The notes beneath the pieces were generated by a model. It saw only the letters and a program-made list of their open reading frames with translations. It had not been told where the DNA came from and searched no databases. From Bradyrhizobium sp. AUGA SZCCT0283 (GTDB lineage Bacteria; Pseudomonadota; Alphaproteobacteria; Rhizobiales; Xanthobacteraceae), in contig NZ_JAFCLU010000013.1 in NCBI RefSeq assembly GCF_018130385.1, forward strand, positions 62,001 to 126,000: 64,000 nucleotides of DNA. Direction: 5' to 3'. How positions within the stretch are numbered: position 1 is the stretch's first letter; every line of letters starts with the position of its first letter. Both the position numbers and the translations under genes were made by a program. This document shows, one piece after another, positions 36,037 through 45,141 of the stretch.

Positions 36037-37329
36037 TCAAGCGGCGATGAATTCATTCCACTTGCGCACCATGTAATCGTTCTCGTCCATGACGGCGTTC
36101 CAGCAGGCAACGCCGCCCATGCGGTCGTCATAGGATCCCCCGTCACGCTTGGCGCCGGCTTTCTCGAGAATGGTGCCGTCGGGCGCCTTGATATCGCCGA
36201 CAGCGGCCTTGCCTTCCATCCAGTAGCCCCATTCGTCCGCCGTCATGTTGGCCTTGGCGGTGGACAGGACAGCCGAATAATAGCCTTGGCGATTGAGATA
36301 GGCGCCTGCCCAGCCCGACAGATATCAGTTCACGAATTCATAGGCCCAGTCGAGCTTGGGTCCCGAAACCGCCTTCGACACGCAGAACCCCGACGCCCAC
36401 GAGCGATAGCCTTCCTTGAGCGGTTGGAACGTGCAGGCGATTCCCATCGAGCGCACCTTGGTGACCGCGGGCGACCACATTGACTGGATGACGGTCTCGC
36501 CTGACGCCATCAGGTTGACGGATTCGTTGAAATCCTTCCAGAAGGCGCGGAACTGACCGGCCTTCTTGGCTTCCGTCATGATCTTCATGGTCAGATCAAT
36601 CTCGGCCTTGGTCATGTTGCCCTTGTCGACATACTTATGCTGGCCGGTGGCCTCCACCACCATCGCGGCATCCATGATGCCGATCGACGGGATGTTGAGG
36701 ATCGACGCCTTGCCCTTGAATTCGGGGTTGAGCAGTTCGCTCCAGGATGAAATTGGCCGCTTGATCAGATCCGGCCGGATGCCGAGCGTATCAGCATTGT
36801 AGACCGTCGGGATCAGCGTCACGAATTCGGTTGGCGTGGTCGAAAACTTCTTGGAATTCGCTCCCTCAAGGTAAAGCACCTTCCACGGTGCGGAGCCCTG
36901 GTCGCCGATCTTCTTGCCGTTGGGCAACTGACCCTTGGTGAAGACCGGGGTGATATTGTCGAATTCCTTGATCTTCTTGCTATCGAGCGCAAAAATATTT
37001 CCCGAAGGCACCAGCTTCTTGAGCGAGAAGTATTCGGTATCGAGCACGTCGAACGAATTCGGCTGGGTGATGACACGCTTGGTCACATCGTCGGTCGTTA
37101 CGGTTATGTACTCTATTTTGATGCCGGTATCTGCCAGGCATTTCTTCGATATCTCGTCTCCCGCGTTCACCGCGGTCCCGAGGTAACGCAACACTTTCGG
37201 GTCCGCCGAGTGGACATAAGGAAACCCGGTGATGGCGCCCGAACCTGCCGCGAGGCCTACTGCTCCAGCCGCGCCCTTCAGCACAGCGCGACGGCTGACG
37301 CCATTATTGGATTTCGAGGATTTGCTCAT
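36037..37329 (-). pseudogene. Polyamine-type ABC binding protein gene interrupted by in-frame TGA
   Basis: The continuous frame of 430 codons encodes a PotD-like extracellular binding protein with a twin-arginine-like leader (SRRAVLKGAAGA at about residues 12-23). It is cut by TGA at 36325-36327 (codon 335), just after YEFVN. Reading resumes in the same frame with YLSGWAGAYLNRQGYYSA and continues to a normal stop at 36037. The family has Trp at this point, so TGG to TGA is the simplest change. The product would lose about 96 residues of the C-terminal lobe. The flanking ATPase and permeases look intact. Confidence 0.85.
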
Positions 37330-37347
37330 GATAATCTCCCTAAGGTG

Positions 37348-38391
37348 TCAAGCCGCCTTTTCAGGTGACGGGACGGTTACAGAACTGCTTGTCTTCAGTG
37401 GGCTTGCCTGCGCCGGGTCCCAGGTGGCGAGAACGCGCTCGCCGACGGCGTAGCTGGCCGCGTCAAACTGGATGTCCGTGAGTTGGGCCGAGATGTCGGC
37501 TCCGCCGTCGGCGACAATTGCGACGCGGATATAGGTCCCCTGGTATTCGACCTCGCTGACGGTTCCTGCCATCGACGGACCGTTGACGGCTTCGCCTGGT
37601 CTTCTCAGCTTGAGGCGATCTTCGCGAACGGCAAAAATCTCGTCGCCGATGGCGATGACGTTGTGGCCGCCGATGAATTTCGCCGTGAACTCGGTTTTGG
37701 GGTGATTGAAGATTTCACGCGGCGAACCCTGCTGTTCGATCCGGCCGCCATTCATCAGAACCACGATATCCGCCAGCGCCATCGCCTCGTCCTGGCCGTG
37801 CGTCACATGGATGAAGGAAATCCCAAGTTCGCGCTGCAGCTTTTTCAACTCGGCTCTCATCCGCAGCCGCAGAAACGGATCGAGCGCCGAAAGGGGCTCG
37901 TCCAGGAGCAGGATCTGAGGAGAGGTAATCAGGGCGCGTGCGAGCGCCACGCGTTGCTGCTGGCCTCCGGAAAGCTGCGCAGGCAGTCTTGCCGCATAAG
38001 CCTGCATATCGACGAGTTCCAACAGCTTTTTGGCTTCGGCATGGCGTTTGGCTTTGACAATGCCCTTCATCTTCAAGGCAAAGGCAACGTTGTCGATGAC
38101 GGAAAGATGCGGGAACAGGGCATAAGACTGGAACATCATCGCGGTGTTTCGTTCGGCCGGTGGCAGGTCCGTCACATTCTTCGGCCCGACAAGGATGTCG
38201 CCGGATGTCGCCGATTCGTGGCCGGCCACCATGCGCAGCGTGGAGGTTTTGCCGCAGCCGGACGGCCCAAGCAGGCAACAATAGGAGCCGGCGGGAATCT
38301 TGAGGTTGATGGCGTCAACGGCGGTTACAGCGCCGTACTTCTTCGTCAATTGCACCAGTTCGAGCGCCGCCGTGGTCGTCATCCGCACCAT
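37348..38391 (-). CDS. ABC transporter ATPase, PotA type
   Basis: A 347-residue ATPase with Walker A GPSGCGKTS, Q-loop FQSYALFPH, signature LSGGQQQR, Walker B ILLLDEPLSALD, VTHGQDEAMA and a C-terminal TOBE domain (about residues 270-340). It is the first gene of the operon and is preceded by a consensus sigma-54 promoter. The start may be three codons later (38382). The His-switch segment reads THGQDE, as in PotA-type proteins. Confidence 0.92.
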   Translation of the reverse strand: MVRMTTTAALELVQLTKKYGAVTAVDAINLKIPAGSYCCLLGPSGCGKTSTLRMVAGHESATSGDILVGPKNVTDLPPAERNTAMMFQSYALFPHLSVIDNVAFALKMKGIVKAKRHAEAKKLLELVDMQAYAARLPAQLSGGQQQRVALARALITSPQILLLDEPLSALDPFLRLRMRAELKKLQRELGISFIHVTHGQDEAMALADIVVLMNGGRIEQQGSPREIFNHPKTEFTAKFIGGHNVIAIGDEIFAVREDRLKLRRPGEAVNGPSMAGTVSEVEYQGTYIRVAIVADGGADISAQLTDIQFDAASYAVGERVLATWDPAQASPLKTSSSVTVPSPEKAA

Positions 38392-38454
38392 TCCGCATTG
38401 TCTTGCCGAGGACCCCGGGCGACCTAGGCTCCCGGAACGCTATCCGAAATCAGA

Positions 38455-38471
38455 TGCAACAGATGTGCCAA
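38455..38471 (-). promoter_or_regulatory. Sigma-54 promoter for the polyamine-type ABC operon
   Basis: On the minus strand TTGGCACATCTGTTGCA matches YTGGCAC-R-N4-TTGCW in full, with 10 bases between GG and GC. The predicted start is near 38444, about 53 bases before the ATPase gene. Confidence 0.72.
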
Positions 38472-38691
38472 AAAATGCGCCAGATACGCCAGAAAGTCAG
38501 CAAATTCCGATTGGGTTGCATTCGGGTTGCATGGCTGCGATCCAGGGTGGACGTGACGCAGCGGCGATTTGCTCTGCGGCCGCCATTTTCCTCGACTTAA
38601 GCAATTGAGGCGATGTTGAAAAACGGCGCTTTCACCACAAAGGCTCTGATGCGATCAAAAGATTTCCGCGCCCGCGGGGGCCGGCAGCCAT

Positions 38692-38710
38692 TGTGGCTCA
38701 CAATGTGCTT
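38692..38710 (+). promoter_or_regulatory. Possible sigma-54 promoter for the barbiturase-family gene
   Basis: GTGGCTCACAATGTGCT has GG and GC exactly 10 bases apart and two departures from consensus (CTC for CAC, GTGC for TTGC). It would start transcription near 38720, 20 bases before the gene. Confidence 0.4.
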
Positions 38711-38740
38711 CTCCAGCCCGAAGACATCCGAGGGCAGAGC

Positions 38741-39865
38741 ATGCGTACAACATCGGTCGACGTCGTTCGCATTGCCACCAAAAGCCCCGGTGATGTCTCC
38801 GGCCTGCTGAGCTTGATCGAGCGCGGAAAAATCGATCCAAAGTCGATCCTCGCGATACTGGGCAAAACCGAGGGCAACGGCGGCGTCAACGATTTCACGC
38901 GGGAATACGCCGTTTCCGCTCTCAGCGCTGCCCTGGCGCCCTATGTCGATCTGCCACCGCACCGCGTGGAGCAGCGGATCGCGTTCGTGATGTCGGGCGG
39001 TACAGAAGGTGTGCTTAGTCCGCATATCACCGTCTTCACGCGTGACGGTGCCGCTGATCGCGGTCCCCAAGGCATTTCCGGGAAGCGCCTCAGCATTGGG
39101 ATGGCGCACACGCGGAATTTTTTGCCCGAGGAGATCGGGCGCGACGTGCAGATTGGAGAAACGGCAAAGGCGGTGTTGGTCGCCATGGCCGACGCCGCCA
39201 TCGTCGATCCACAGGACGTCCATTTTGTGCAAATCAAGTGTCCGCTTTTGACGAGCGACCGCATCGAAACGGCGATAGCCCGTGGGAACAAGACCGTCAC
39301 AAACAGCGCATACGGTTCGATGGCGTATTCGCGTGGCGCATCGGCGCTCGGCGTAGCGGTCGCGCTTGGCGAGATCGAGGACGATATTGACGATGCGGAC
39401 GTTCTTCGCAGGTTCGATCTGTTTTCGTCGGTGGCGTCCACGTCGGCTGGTATCGAGCTGATGCATAATGTCGTCATCGTCCTGGGCAATTCGACATCGT
39501 CGGCTGCCCCGTTCGAGATCGGACACGCCGTGATGCGCGACGCCATCGATTCCATGGCTGTGATCGATGCGTTGAAAAGCGTGGGACTGCGCATGGAAGA
39601 CGGCTCCGCGCCGATAGCGAGCCGCCAACTCGTCAACATCTTCGCCAAGGCGGAAGCCTCGCCAAACGGCAGCGTCCGCGGATTTCGTCATACCATGCTC
39701 GAGGATACGGATATCAGCTCCACCCGGCACGCCCGCGCCGCTGTCGGCGGATTGATCGCCGGTTTGTCAGGAACCGGCGCCGTCTATGTTTCCGGTGGCG
39801 CCGAGCATCAGGGGCCGCCTGGCGGCGGCCCCGTAGCAGCAATCGTCCGGCTGTTTGACGACTGA
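38741..39865 (+). CDS. Barbiturase/cyanuric acid amidohydrolase family ring-opening enzyme
   Basis: A 374-residue member of the cyanuric acid hydrolase/barbiturase family, which opens cyclic imides. Three-fold internal similarity with a Ser-containing motif per repeat is visible: VMSGGTEGVLSPH, AYGSMAYSRGASALG and VSGGAEHQGPPGGGP. The ATG at 38741 has GAGGG about eight bases upstream; an in-frame ATG at 38693 adds 16 unlikely residues. Sequence alone does not separate barbiturate from cyanurate. Its convergent neighbour is a uracil phosphoribosyltransferase, which favours barbiturase. Confidence 0.85.
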   Translation: MRTTSVDVVRIATKSPGDVSGLLSLIERGKIDPKSILAILGKTEGNGGVNDFTREYAVSALSAALAPYVDLPPHRVEQRIAFVMSGGTEGVLSPHITVFTRDGAADRGPQGISGKRLSIGMAHTRNFLPEEIGRDVQIGETAKAVLVAMADAAIVDPQDVHFVQIKCPLLTSDRIETAIARGNKTVTNSAYGSMAYSRGASALGVAVALGEIEDDIDDADVLRRFDLFSSVASTSAGIELMHNVVIVLGNSTSSAAPFEIGHAVMRDAIDSMAVIDALKSVGLRMEDGSAPIASRQLVNIFAKAEASPNGSVRGFRHTMLEDTDISSTRHARAAVGGLIAGLSGTGAVYVSGGAEHQGPPGGGPVAAIVRLFDD

Positions 39866-39871
39866 ATGTCC

Positions 39872-40507
39872 TTACTTGGTGCCGAACATTCGGTCTCCAG
39901 CGTCCCCCAAGCCAGGCAGGATATAGCCGTGATCATTTAGCTTCTCGTCGACAGCGGCAGTCCAGACCGGAACGTCGGGATGTTCCTTCTGAAATTGCGC
40001 AATCCCTTCGGGGGCCGCGAGCAGGCAGACAAACCTGATGTCGCGGGCGCCCCGCGATTTGAGCAGGGCGACCGCGGCGCAAGCTGAATTTCCTGTCGCA
40101 AGCATCGGATCCACCAGAACCACCGTGCGATCCGACAAATCGTGCGGGGCCTTGAAGAAATATTCTACGGCCTGAAGTGTGTCGGGATCCCGATAGAGGC
40201 CGATATGCGCGACGCGCGCGGACGGAACGAGCGCCAGCATACCGTCGAGAAACCCGACGCCCGCCCGCAATATTGGCGCGAGTGTGAGTTTCTTGCCCGC
40301 GATTTTTGGCGCCATCATCGGAGCGAGCGGCGTATCGATGTTGACCATCTCCAAAGGCAAGTCCCGGGTGACCTCATAACAGAGAAGCATACCTATCTCA
40401 TTCAGAAGCTCGCGAAAGCCTTTGGTGGAGCGACCTTTCTCGCGCATCAGCGAGAGTTTGTGCTGGATCAAAGGATGGCTGACGAGGTTTACGATTTTGG
40501 TAGTCAT
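39872..40507 (-). CDS. upp: Uracil phosphoribosyltransferase (canonical copy)
   Basis: A 211-residue UPRT that makes UMP from uracil and PRPP for pyrimidine salvage. The PRPP loop DPMLATGNSA (about residues 133-142), RAGVGFLDGM and the C-terminal YILPGLGDAGDR are all canonical, unlike the copy at 17861. The ATG at 40507 is the family start; the frame continues upstream but that part is out of family. It converges on the barbiturase-family gene with six bases between, linking the two by position. Confidence 0.93.
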   Translation of the reverse strand: MTTKIVNLVSHPLIQHKLSLMREKGRSTKGFRELLNEIGMLLCYEVTRDLPLEMVNIDTPLAPMMAPKIAGKKLTLAPILRAGVGFLDGMLALVPSARVAHIGLYRDPDTLQAVEYFFKAPHDLSDRTVVLVDPMLATGNSACAAVALLKSRGARDIRFVCLLAAPEGIAQFQKEHPDVPVWTAAVDEKLNDHGYILPGLGDAGDRMFGTK

Positions 40508-41199
40508 AAGATCGGCGCCCGGGACGTACTCTTGGAAATCGGGAATGAGATTGATCTGCCCCATTCTCATAGAACTATCGAGGTGGCTCGATGCCACCAA
40601 CTGGTCAATCTCGCCCAAGATCGCTCCGCAGGCAAGCTCAACACGCCGAAGGGCTCTCTAGAGGGGGCGGGCGTGTGCATGATATGTGCGCCGAGAGATC
40701 AAAGAAAATCTGGAGACAACCAGTGTGGGCAGATTGAACCAAGCACACTGTGGCTTCAGCGGCTGGCCATCGACGCTGTGTGCGTTGCCCCTGCGGCCTC
40801 CGGGATCAAAGTCGTGACCTCGTCGGGATGCGAGATCAGTGACAGGTGGCTTGCCTTCATTTCACCGCGGCCGGCGTGGTCTTACCGGTGGGGAGAGCTT
40901 GCTGGAATGATTTTGTTGAACCGCACCGAGCAATTTCGCCTTCGCTCCCGGCAACTCGCATGCAAAATCACGCAAGAATGCCGCCTTGCTCAGGCGCCCT
41001 TTGACCCGGCTGTGCAGTGAGATCGACGACAAGGTTCGCGGTTGGCACAGCGCCTCCCGATGTGGGAATCGCGCGGATGTCGCGCTCAACACTTTTGATC
41101 CGCTGATCCCGATCGGTGCCCCTCCCAAAGGCAGTGGATGGTACAAACCCTCAGAAATGAGTTGCGTACCTCAGAGGGCCTCTGCTAGAGCTGGGGGCC
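40508..41199. other. Intergenic region, no gene recognised
   Basis: About 690 bases between upp and the LacI regulator. Open frames here lack family character. It may hold promoters for both neighbours. CTCA-GAAA-TGAG near 41152 is a small palindrome upstream of the regulator gene. Confidence 0.5.
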
Positions 41200-42237
41200 A
41201 TGAAGGAGCAGGAAGCGCCGCTCACATTGAGGGACATCGCGCGCCAGGCGGGGGTCAGTCTCGCAACCGTCGATCGTGTCCTTCACAATCGCGCCGGCGT
41301 GCGACCGGACACCGCCCGCCGCGTGAGGGAGGCGATCGAGCGGAACGCATTCCGACCCCATGTCGCTGCGGCGGAATTGGCCCGCGGGCGAGCACGGCGC
41401 TTCGCCTTTGTGATGCCGTCGGGGCCGAATCTGTTCATGCAGCAGATCCAGTCCTATCTCGGCGAGATGTCGACCTGGCTTTCGGCCCGTCGCCTTGCAA
41501 TCGAGATGGTCGCTACCGACGTGTTCGATCCTGCCGTTCTCGCGGCTACCCTTGAATCCCTCGCCGGCGACTTCGATGGTGTGGCGGTCGTAGCCCTCGA
41601 TCATCCGAGCGTCCGTGCCGCCATCAACGATCTCGTCGATGGCGGCACCAAGGTCGTGACGCTGGTGTCCGACGTGCCGTCTTCGCGCCGCCATCACTAT
41701 GTCGGCATCGACAACATCGCCGCCGGGCGCACCGCCGGCACGCTGGTCGGGCGGCTGGTCGGCCCTCGTCAGGGGAAGGTCGCCATCGTCGCCGGTTCGC
41801 AAGGCTTGCGTGACCACGCCGAACGTATCTTTGGCTTCAATCAGGTGATGGCCTCCGAATTTTCGCAACTGGATGTGTTGCCCGTTCTCGAGGGGCGGGA
41901 CGCGGATGAACGTTCGGAACACCTCATGATGAGGTTGCTGAGCAGTCATCCTGACATTGTCGGCCTCTATAATGTCGGCGCCGGAACGCCCGGCGTTGCC
42001 AAGGCGCTCATCGAATCCGGACGGGAAAAGCAGGTGGTTTTCGTCGGACATGACGTGACTGTCGTGACGCGCAAGCTGCTCCTGCAGGGTGTGATCGATG
42101 CGGCCATCTCGCAGAACCCCGGGCATGAGGCGCGGGCGGCCGTTCGCGTGCTGCTCGCGCTCGCCCGAGGTGAGCCGATCTTGAGTGAACAGGAGAATAT
42201 CCGGATCGACATCGTGATGAGGGACAATCTGCCGTAA
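41200..42237 (+). CDS. LacI-family transcriptional regulator
   Basis: A 345-residue regulator. The N-terminal helix-turn-helix is typical (TLRDIARQAGVSLATVDRVL at about residues 8-27), with a hinge near residue 60 and a periplasmic-binding-protein-like sugar domain after it. It lies upstream of xylulokinase and xylose isomerase in the same direction, so it probably responds to xylose or a related sugar and controls this operon. Start ATG at 41200. Confidence 0.88.
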   Translation: MKEQEAPLTLRDIARQAGVSLATVDRVLHNRAGVRPDTARRVREAIERNAFRPHVAAAELARGRARRFAFVMPSGPNLFMQQIQSYLGEMSTWLSARRLAIEMVATDVFDPAVLAATLESLAGDFDGVAVVALDHPSVRAAINDLVDGGTKVVTLVSDVPSSRRHHYVGIDNIAAGRTAGTLVGRLVGPRQGKVAIVAGSQGLRDHAERIFGFNQVMASEFSQLDVLPVLEGRDADERSEHLMMRLLSSHPDIVGLYNVGAGTPGVAKALIESGREKQVVFVGHDVTVVTRKLLLQGVIDAAISQNPGHEARAAVRVLLALARGEPILSEQENIRIDIVMRDNLP

Positions 42238-42278
42238 GGCGCACCACCACAAGGCGGTTCTGAGCGGCAGACCGAGTT

Positions 42279-42299
42279 CGAAAAGCCGGCACTTTTGCG
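42279..42299. promoter_or_regulatory. Possible operator upstream of xylB
   Basis: AAAAG and CTTTT flank a CCGGCA centre, in the 115-base gap between the LacI gene and xylB. Short arms, so tentative. Confidence 0.25.
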
Positions 42300-42352
42300 G
42301 GAAGGGCGACGCAGTTCGCACGCCGCGTGAGAGCCGAAAGGGAGGAACGCTC

Positions 42353-43810
42353 GTGTATCTGGGAATGGACATCGGCACGTCCAGTGTGAAGGCCGTGCTC
42401 GCGAATGACGCTGGCGCGATCGTCGCGACGGCTTCCCGCGAGCTTGCGCTGTCGCATCCTGCGCCGCTCTGGTCCGAGCAGGATCCGGATGCCTGGGTCG
42501 ACGCGGCGATCGATGCGGTCGACGATCTCGCTGCCGCGCGTCCTCGCGAAACCGCGCAGGTTCGCGGCGTTGGACTTGCCGGCCAGATGCATGGCGCCAC
42601 GCTGCTCGGTGCCGGCGGTCAGCCGCTGCGCCCGGCCATTCTCTGGAATGACGGCCGTTCACATGCCGAGTGCGCTGAGCTCGAACGGCGGTGCCCCTCG
42701 CTGCACGCGATCTCCGGGAATCTTGCGATGGCGGGCTTCACCGCTCCCAAGCTCGTCTGGGTGGCGCGGCACGAACCGGATGTCTTCGCGCGAGTAGCCC
42801 ACGTTCTTCTGCCCAAGGCCTATGTCCGCTACCGCTTGACCGGCGAGATGGTCGAGGACATGTCGGATGCGGCCGGAACGCTCTGGCTCGACGTCGGTCG
42901 GCGCTGCTGGTCCGAGACGATCCTGGAAGCGACGGGGCTCGGTCTCCACCACATGCCGCGACTGGTCGAAGGCAGCCAGCCATGTGCAGTTCTATCTCCC
43001 GACTTCGCGCGGCGTTGGGGCATGGCACCCGGCGTGGTGGTCGCCGGCGGCGCCGGCGATAACGCAGCCAGTGCGATCGGACTCGGCGCCATTGCGCCTG
43101 GCGATGCCTTCCTGTCGCTCGGGACTTCGGGTGTGCTGTTCCGCGTCACGGAGCGGTTTGCGCCGGCACCTCGCTCGGCGGTCCACGCCTTCTGCCACGC
43201 GCTTCCCGGCCTGTGGCACCAGATGGGCGTGATGTTGTCGGCCGCCGCCTCGCTTGGCTGGCTTGCTCGCATTCTGGCAACGCCTGAATCCGAATTGCTC
43301 GCCCCGCTCGGCGAGGCCGTCGAACGGCCGAGCCCGGTGCAATTTCTGCCCTATCTCGACGGCGAGCGCACGCCGCACAATGATGCCACTGCTGCCGGCG
43401 CCTTCGTTGGTCTGCGCAGCGCGACCGGACGCGATGACATCGTTCAGGCGGTGCTCGAAGGTGTGGCCTTCGCGGTGCGCGACAATCTCGCTGCGATGGG
43501 CGGCTCCAGTCCTGCGATTGCGCAGGTCGATCTCGTGGGCGGCGGCTCGCGCTCGGCGCTATGGGCGCAGATCATCGCCGACGTGCTCGGCATTCCGGTC
43601 CACCGCGTCGAGGAGGGCGACGTCGGTGCCGCGCTCGGAGCAGCGCGGCTCGGCCGGCTGGCTGCCACCCGAGAAGAGCCAGCGAAAGTATGCACCCGTC
43701 CGCGCCGGCTCGCGAGCTTCGTGCCGCACGCTTCGACGATGGCCGCCTACGATGAAGCCTATCGGCAGTGGCGAAAACTTTATCCCGCGCTCAAGGAGTT
43801 GTCCGCGTGA
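42353..43810 (+). CDS. xylB: Xylulokinase
   Basis: A 485-residue FGGY-family kinase that phosphorylates D-xylulose to D-xylulose 5-phosphate. Motifs: YLGMDIGTSSVKAV at the N terminus (ATP site), GLAGQMHGATLL, LWNDGRS and the later GDAFLSLGTSGVLF. The start is GTG at 42353, with GGAGG nine bases before it. Its stop overlaps the xylA GTG by four bases. Kinase-then-isomerase order in one operon matches alphaproteobacterial xylose loci. Confidence 0.92.
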   Translation: MYLGMDIGTSSVKAVLANDAGAIVATASRELALSHPAPLWSEQDPDAWVDAAIDAVDDLAAARPRETAQVRGVGLAGQMHGATLLGAGGQPLRPAILWNDGRSHAECAELERRCPSLHAISGNLAMAGFTAPKLVWVARHEPDVFARVAHVLLPKAYVRYRLTGEMVEDMSDAAGTLWLDVGRRCWSETILEATGLGLHHMPRLVEGSQPCAVLSPDFARRWGMAPGVVVAGGAGDNAASAIGLGAIAPGDAFLSLGTSGVLFRVTERFAPAPRSAVHAFCHALPGLWHQMGVMLSAAASLGWLARILATPESELLAPLGEAVERPSPVQFLPYLDGERTPHNDATAAGAFVGLRSATGRDDIVQAVLEGVAFAVRDNLAAMGGSSPAIAQVDLVGGGSRSALWAQIIADVLGIPVHRVEEGDVGAALGAARLGRLAATREEPAKVCTRPRRLASFVPHASTMAAYDEAYRQWRKLYPALKELSA

Positions 43811-45129
43811 ACGCATCAACGAACTTCTTCGCAACCACCGAGCCGGTCGCCTATGGCGGCCCGAAGACGGACAAGCCGCTCGCCTTCCGCTGGTATGACA
43901 AGGACCGCATCGTCCGCGGCCGGCGGCTCGAGGATCATTTGCGCTTCGCCGTCTGCTACTGGCATTCGTTCGGCTGGATCGGGAGCGATCCATTCGGCGG
44001 CGAGACTTTTCTCAGGCCCTGGCACCATGGCGATGATCCGATGGCGCTCGCCCGTGCCAAGGCCGATGTCGCATTCGAGCTGTTCCGCCTGCTCGATGTG
44101 CCGTTCTTCACATTCCATGACGCGGACGTTGCGCCGGAAGGCCGGTCGCTTGCCGAGTCGGTCAGGAACCTCAACGTCATTGCCGATCTGTTCGAACAGA
44201 AGATGTCGGCGGCCAAAGTGCGCCTGCTCTGGGGGACAGCCAATTTGTTCTCGCACCGCCGCTACATGGCCGGTGCGGCGACCAATCCGGATCCAGAGGT
44301 TTTCGTCTACGCTGCAGGGCAGGTGAGGGCGGCGCTCGAGACGACGCACCGGCTTGGCGGCCAGAACTATGTTCTCTGGGGCGGGCGCGAGGGTTACGAG
44401 ACCCTGCTTAACACCGACATGAGGCAAGAGCTCGACCAGCTCGGTCGCTTCATTTCGCTGGTCGTCGAGCACAAGCACAAGATTGGCTTCGCAGGGCCGA
44501 TCCTGATCGAGCCCAAACCCAAGGAGCCGACCAAGCACCAGTACGACTTCGACGTCGCCACCTGCTATGGCTTCCTTCAGCGCTACGATCTCTTGAAAGA
44601 CGTCAAGCTCAACATCGAGCAGAACCATGCCATCCTCGCCGGACATTCGTTCCATCACGAGATCGCGCTGGCCCAGGCGCTCGGCGTGTTCGGCTCGCTC
44701 GACATCAACCGCGGCGACGATCTGCTCGGCTGGGATACCGACCAGTTCGCGATGAACGTGCCGGAGCTGGCGCTGGCGTTCCACGACATCCTGAAGGCCG
44801 GTGGCTTCACGACGGGCGGTCTCAATTTCGACGCCAAGATCAGGCGGCAATCGATCGATCCGGACGATCTGATCCATGCCCATGTCGGCTCGATGGACGC
44901 CTGCGCGCGGGCGTTCCTCGCCGCCGCCGACATGCTCGATGCCGAGGCGCTGACGACGCCGATTGCGGAACGTTACGCCGGATGGACCGATGCTGACGGA
45001 CGCGCGATCCTCGCTGGCCAGCGTTCGCTTGCCGATCTCGCTGATCGCGCGCTGGCACCCGGTTTCGATCCGCAGCCGCGCTCGGGTCGTCAGGAATATC
45101 TGGAATCACTGGTCAACCGGTACGTCTGA
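43807..45129 (+). CDS. xylA: Xylose isomerase
   Basis: A 440-residue class II xylose isomerase converting D-xylose to D-xylulose. Visible: active-site His in FFTFHDADVAPEG, WGGREGYET, the metal-site region EPKPKEPTKHQYD with the catalytic Lys, and LGSLDINRGDD(L). The GTG at 43807 overlaps the xylB stop (GTGA); that start gives the family N-terminus. Active as a cytoplasmic tetramer in the family. Confidence 0.94.
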   Translation: MNASTNFFATTEPVAYGGPKTDKPLAFRWYDKDRIVRGRRLEDHLRFAVCYWHSFGWIGSDPFGGETFLRPWHHGDDPMALARAKADVAFELFRLLDVPFFTFHDADVAPEGRSLAESVRNLNVIADLFEQKMSAAKVRLLWGTANLFSHRRYMAGAATNPDPEVFVYAAGQVRAALETTHRLGGQNYVLWGGREGYETLLNTDMRQELDQLGRFISLVVEHKHKIGFAGPILIEPKPKEPTKHQYDFDVATCYGFLQRYDLLKDVKLNIEQNHAILAGHSFHHEIALAQALGVFGSLDINRGDDLLGWDTDQFAMNVPELALAFHDILKAGGFTTGGLNFDAKIRRQSIDPDDLIHAHVGSMDACARAFLAAADMLDAEALTTPIAERYAGWTDADGRAILAGQRSLADLADRALAPGFDPQPRSGRQEYLESLVNRYV

Positions 45130-45141
45130 GCGAGGCTGAGC

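Larger units (their letters stand above)
38392..38740. other. Regulatory gap between divergent PotA-type and barbiturase genes
   Basis: About 350 bases without a credible gene. It carries a consensus sigma-54 promoter leftwards (38455-38471), a weaker one rightwards (38692-38710) and two close copies of GGGTTGCAT near 38514-38533. Its function is regulatory by position. Confidence 0.6.

Noticed and set aside
36325..36327. TGA as selenocysteine or programmed readthrough
   Set aside because: ABC binding proteins are not selenoproteins and the family has Trp here; a nonsense mutation is simpler.
38514..38533. Two copies of GGGTTGCAT
   Set aside because: Too short and too few to call a repeat element; noted in the gap entry only.
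40142..41020. 292-codon plus-strand frame through upp into the gap
   Set aside because: The first part is antisense to upp and the remainder has no recognisable domain.
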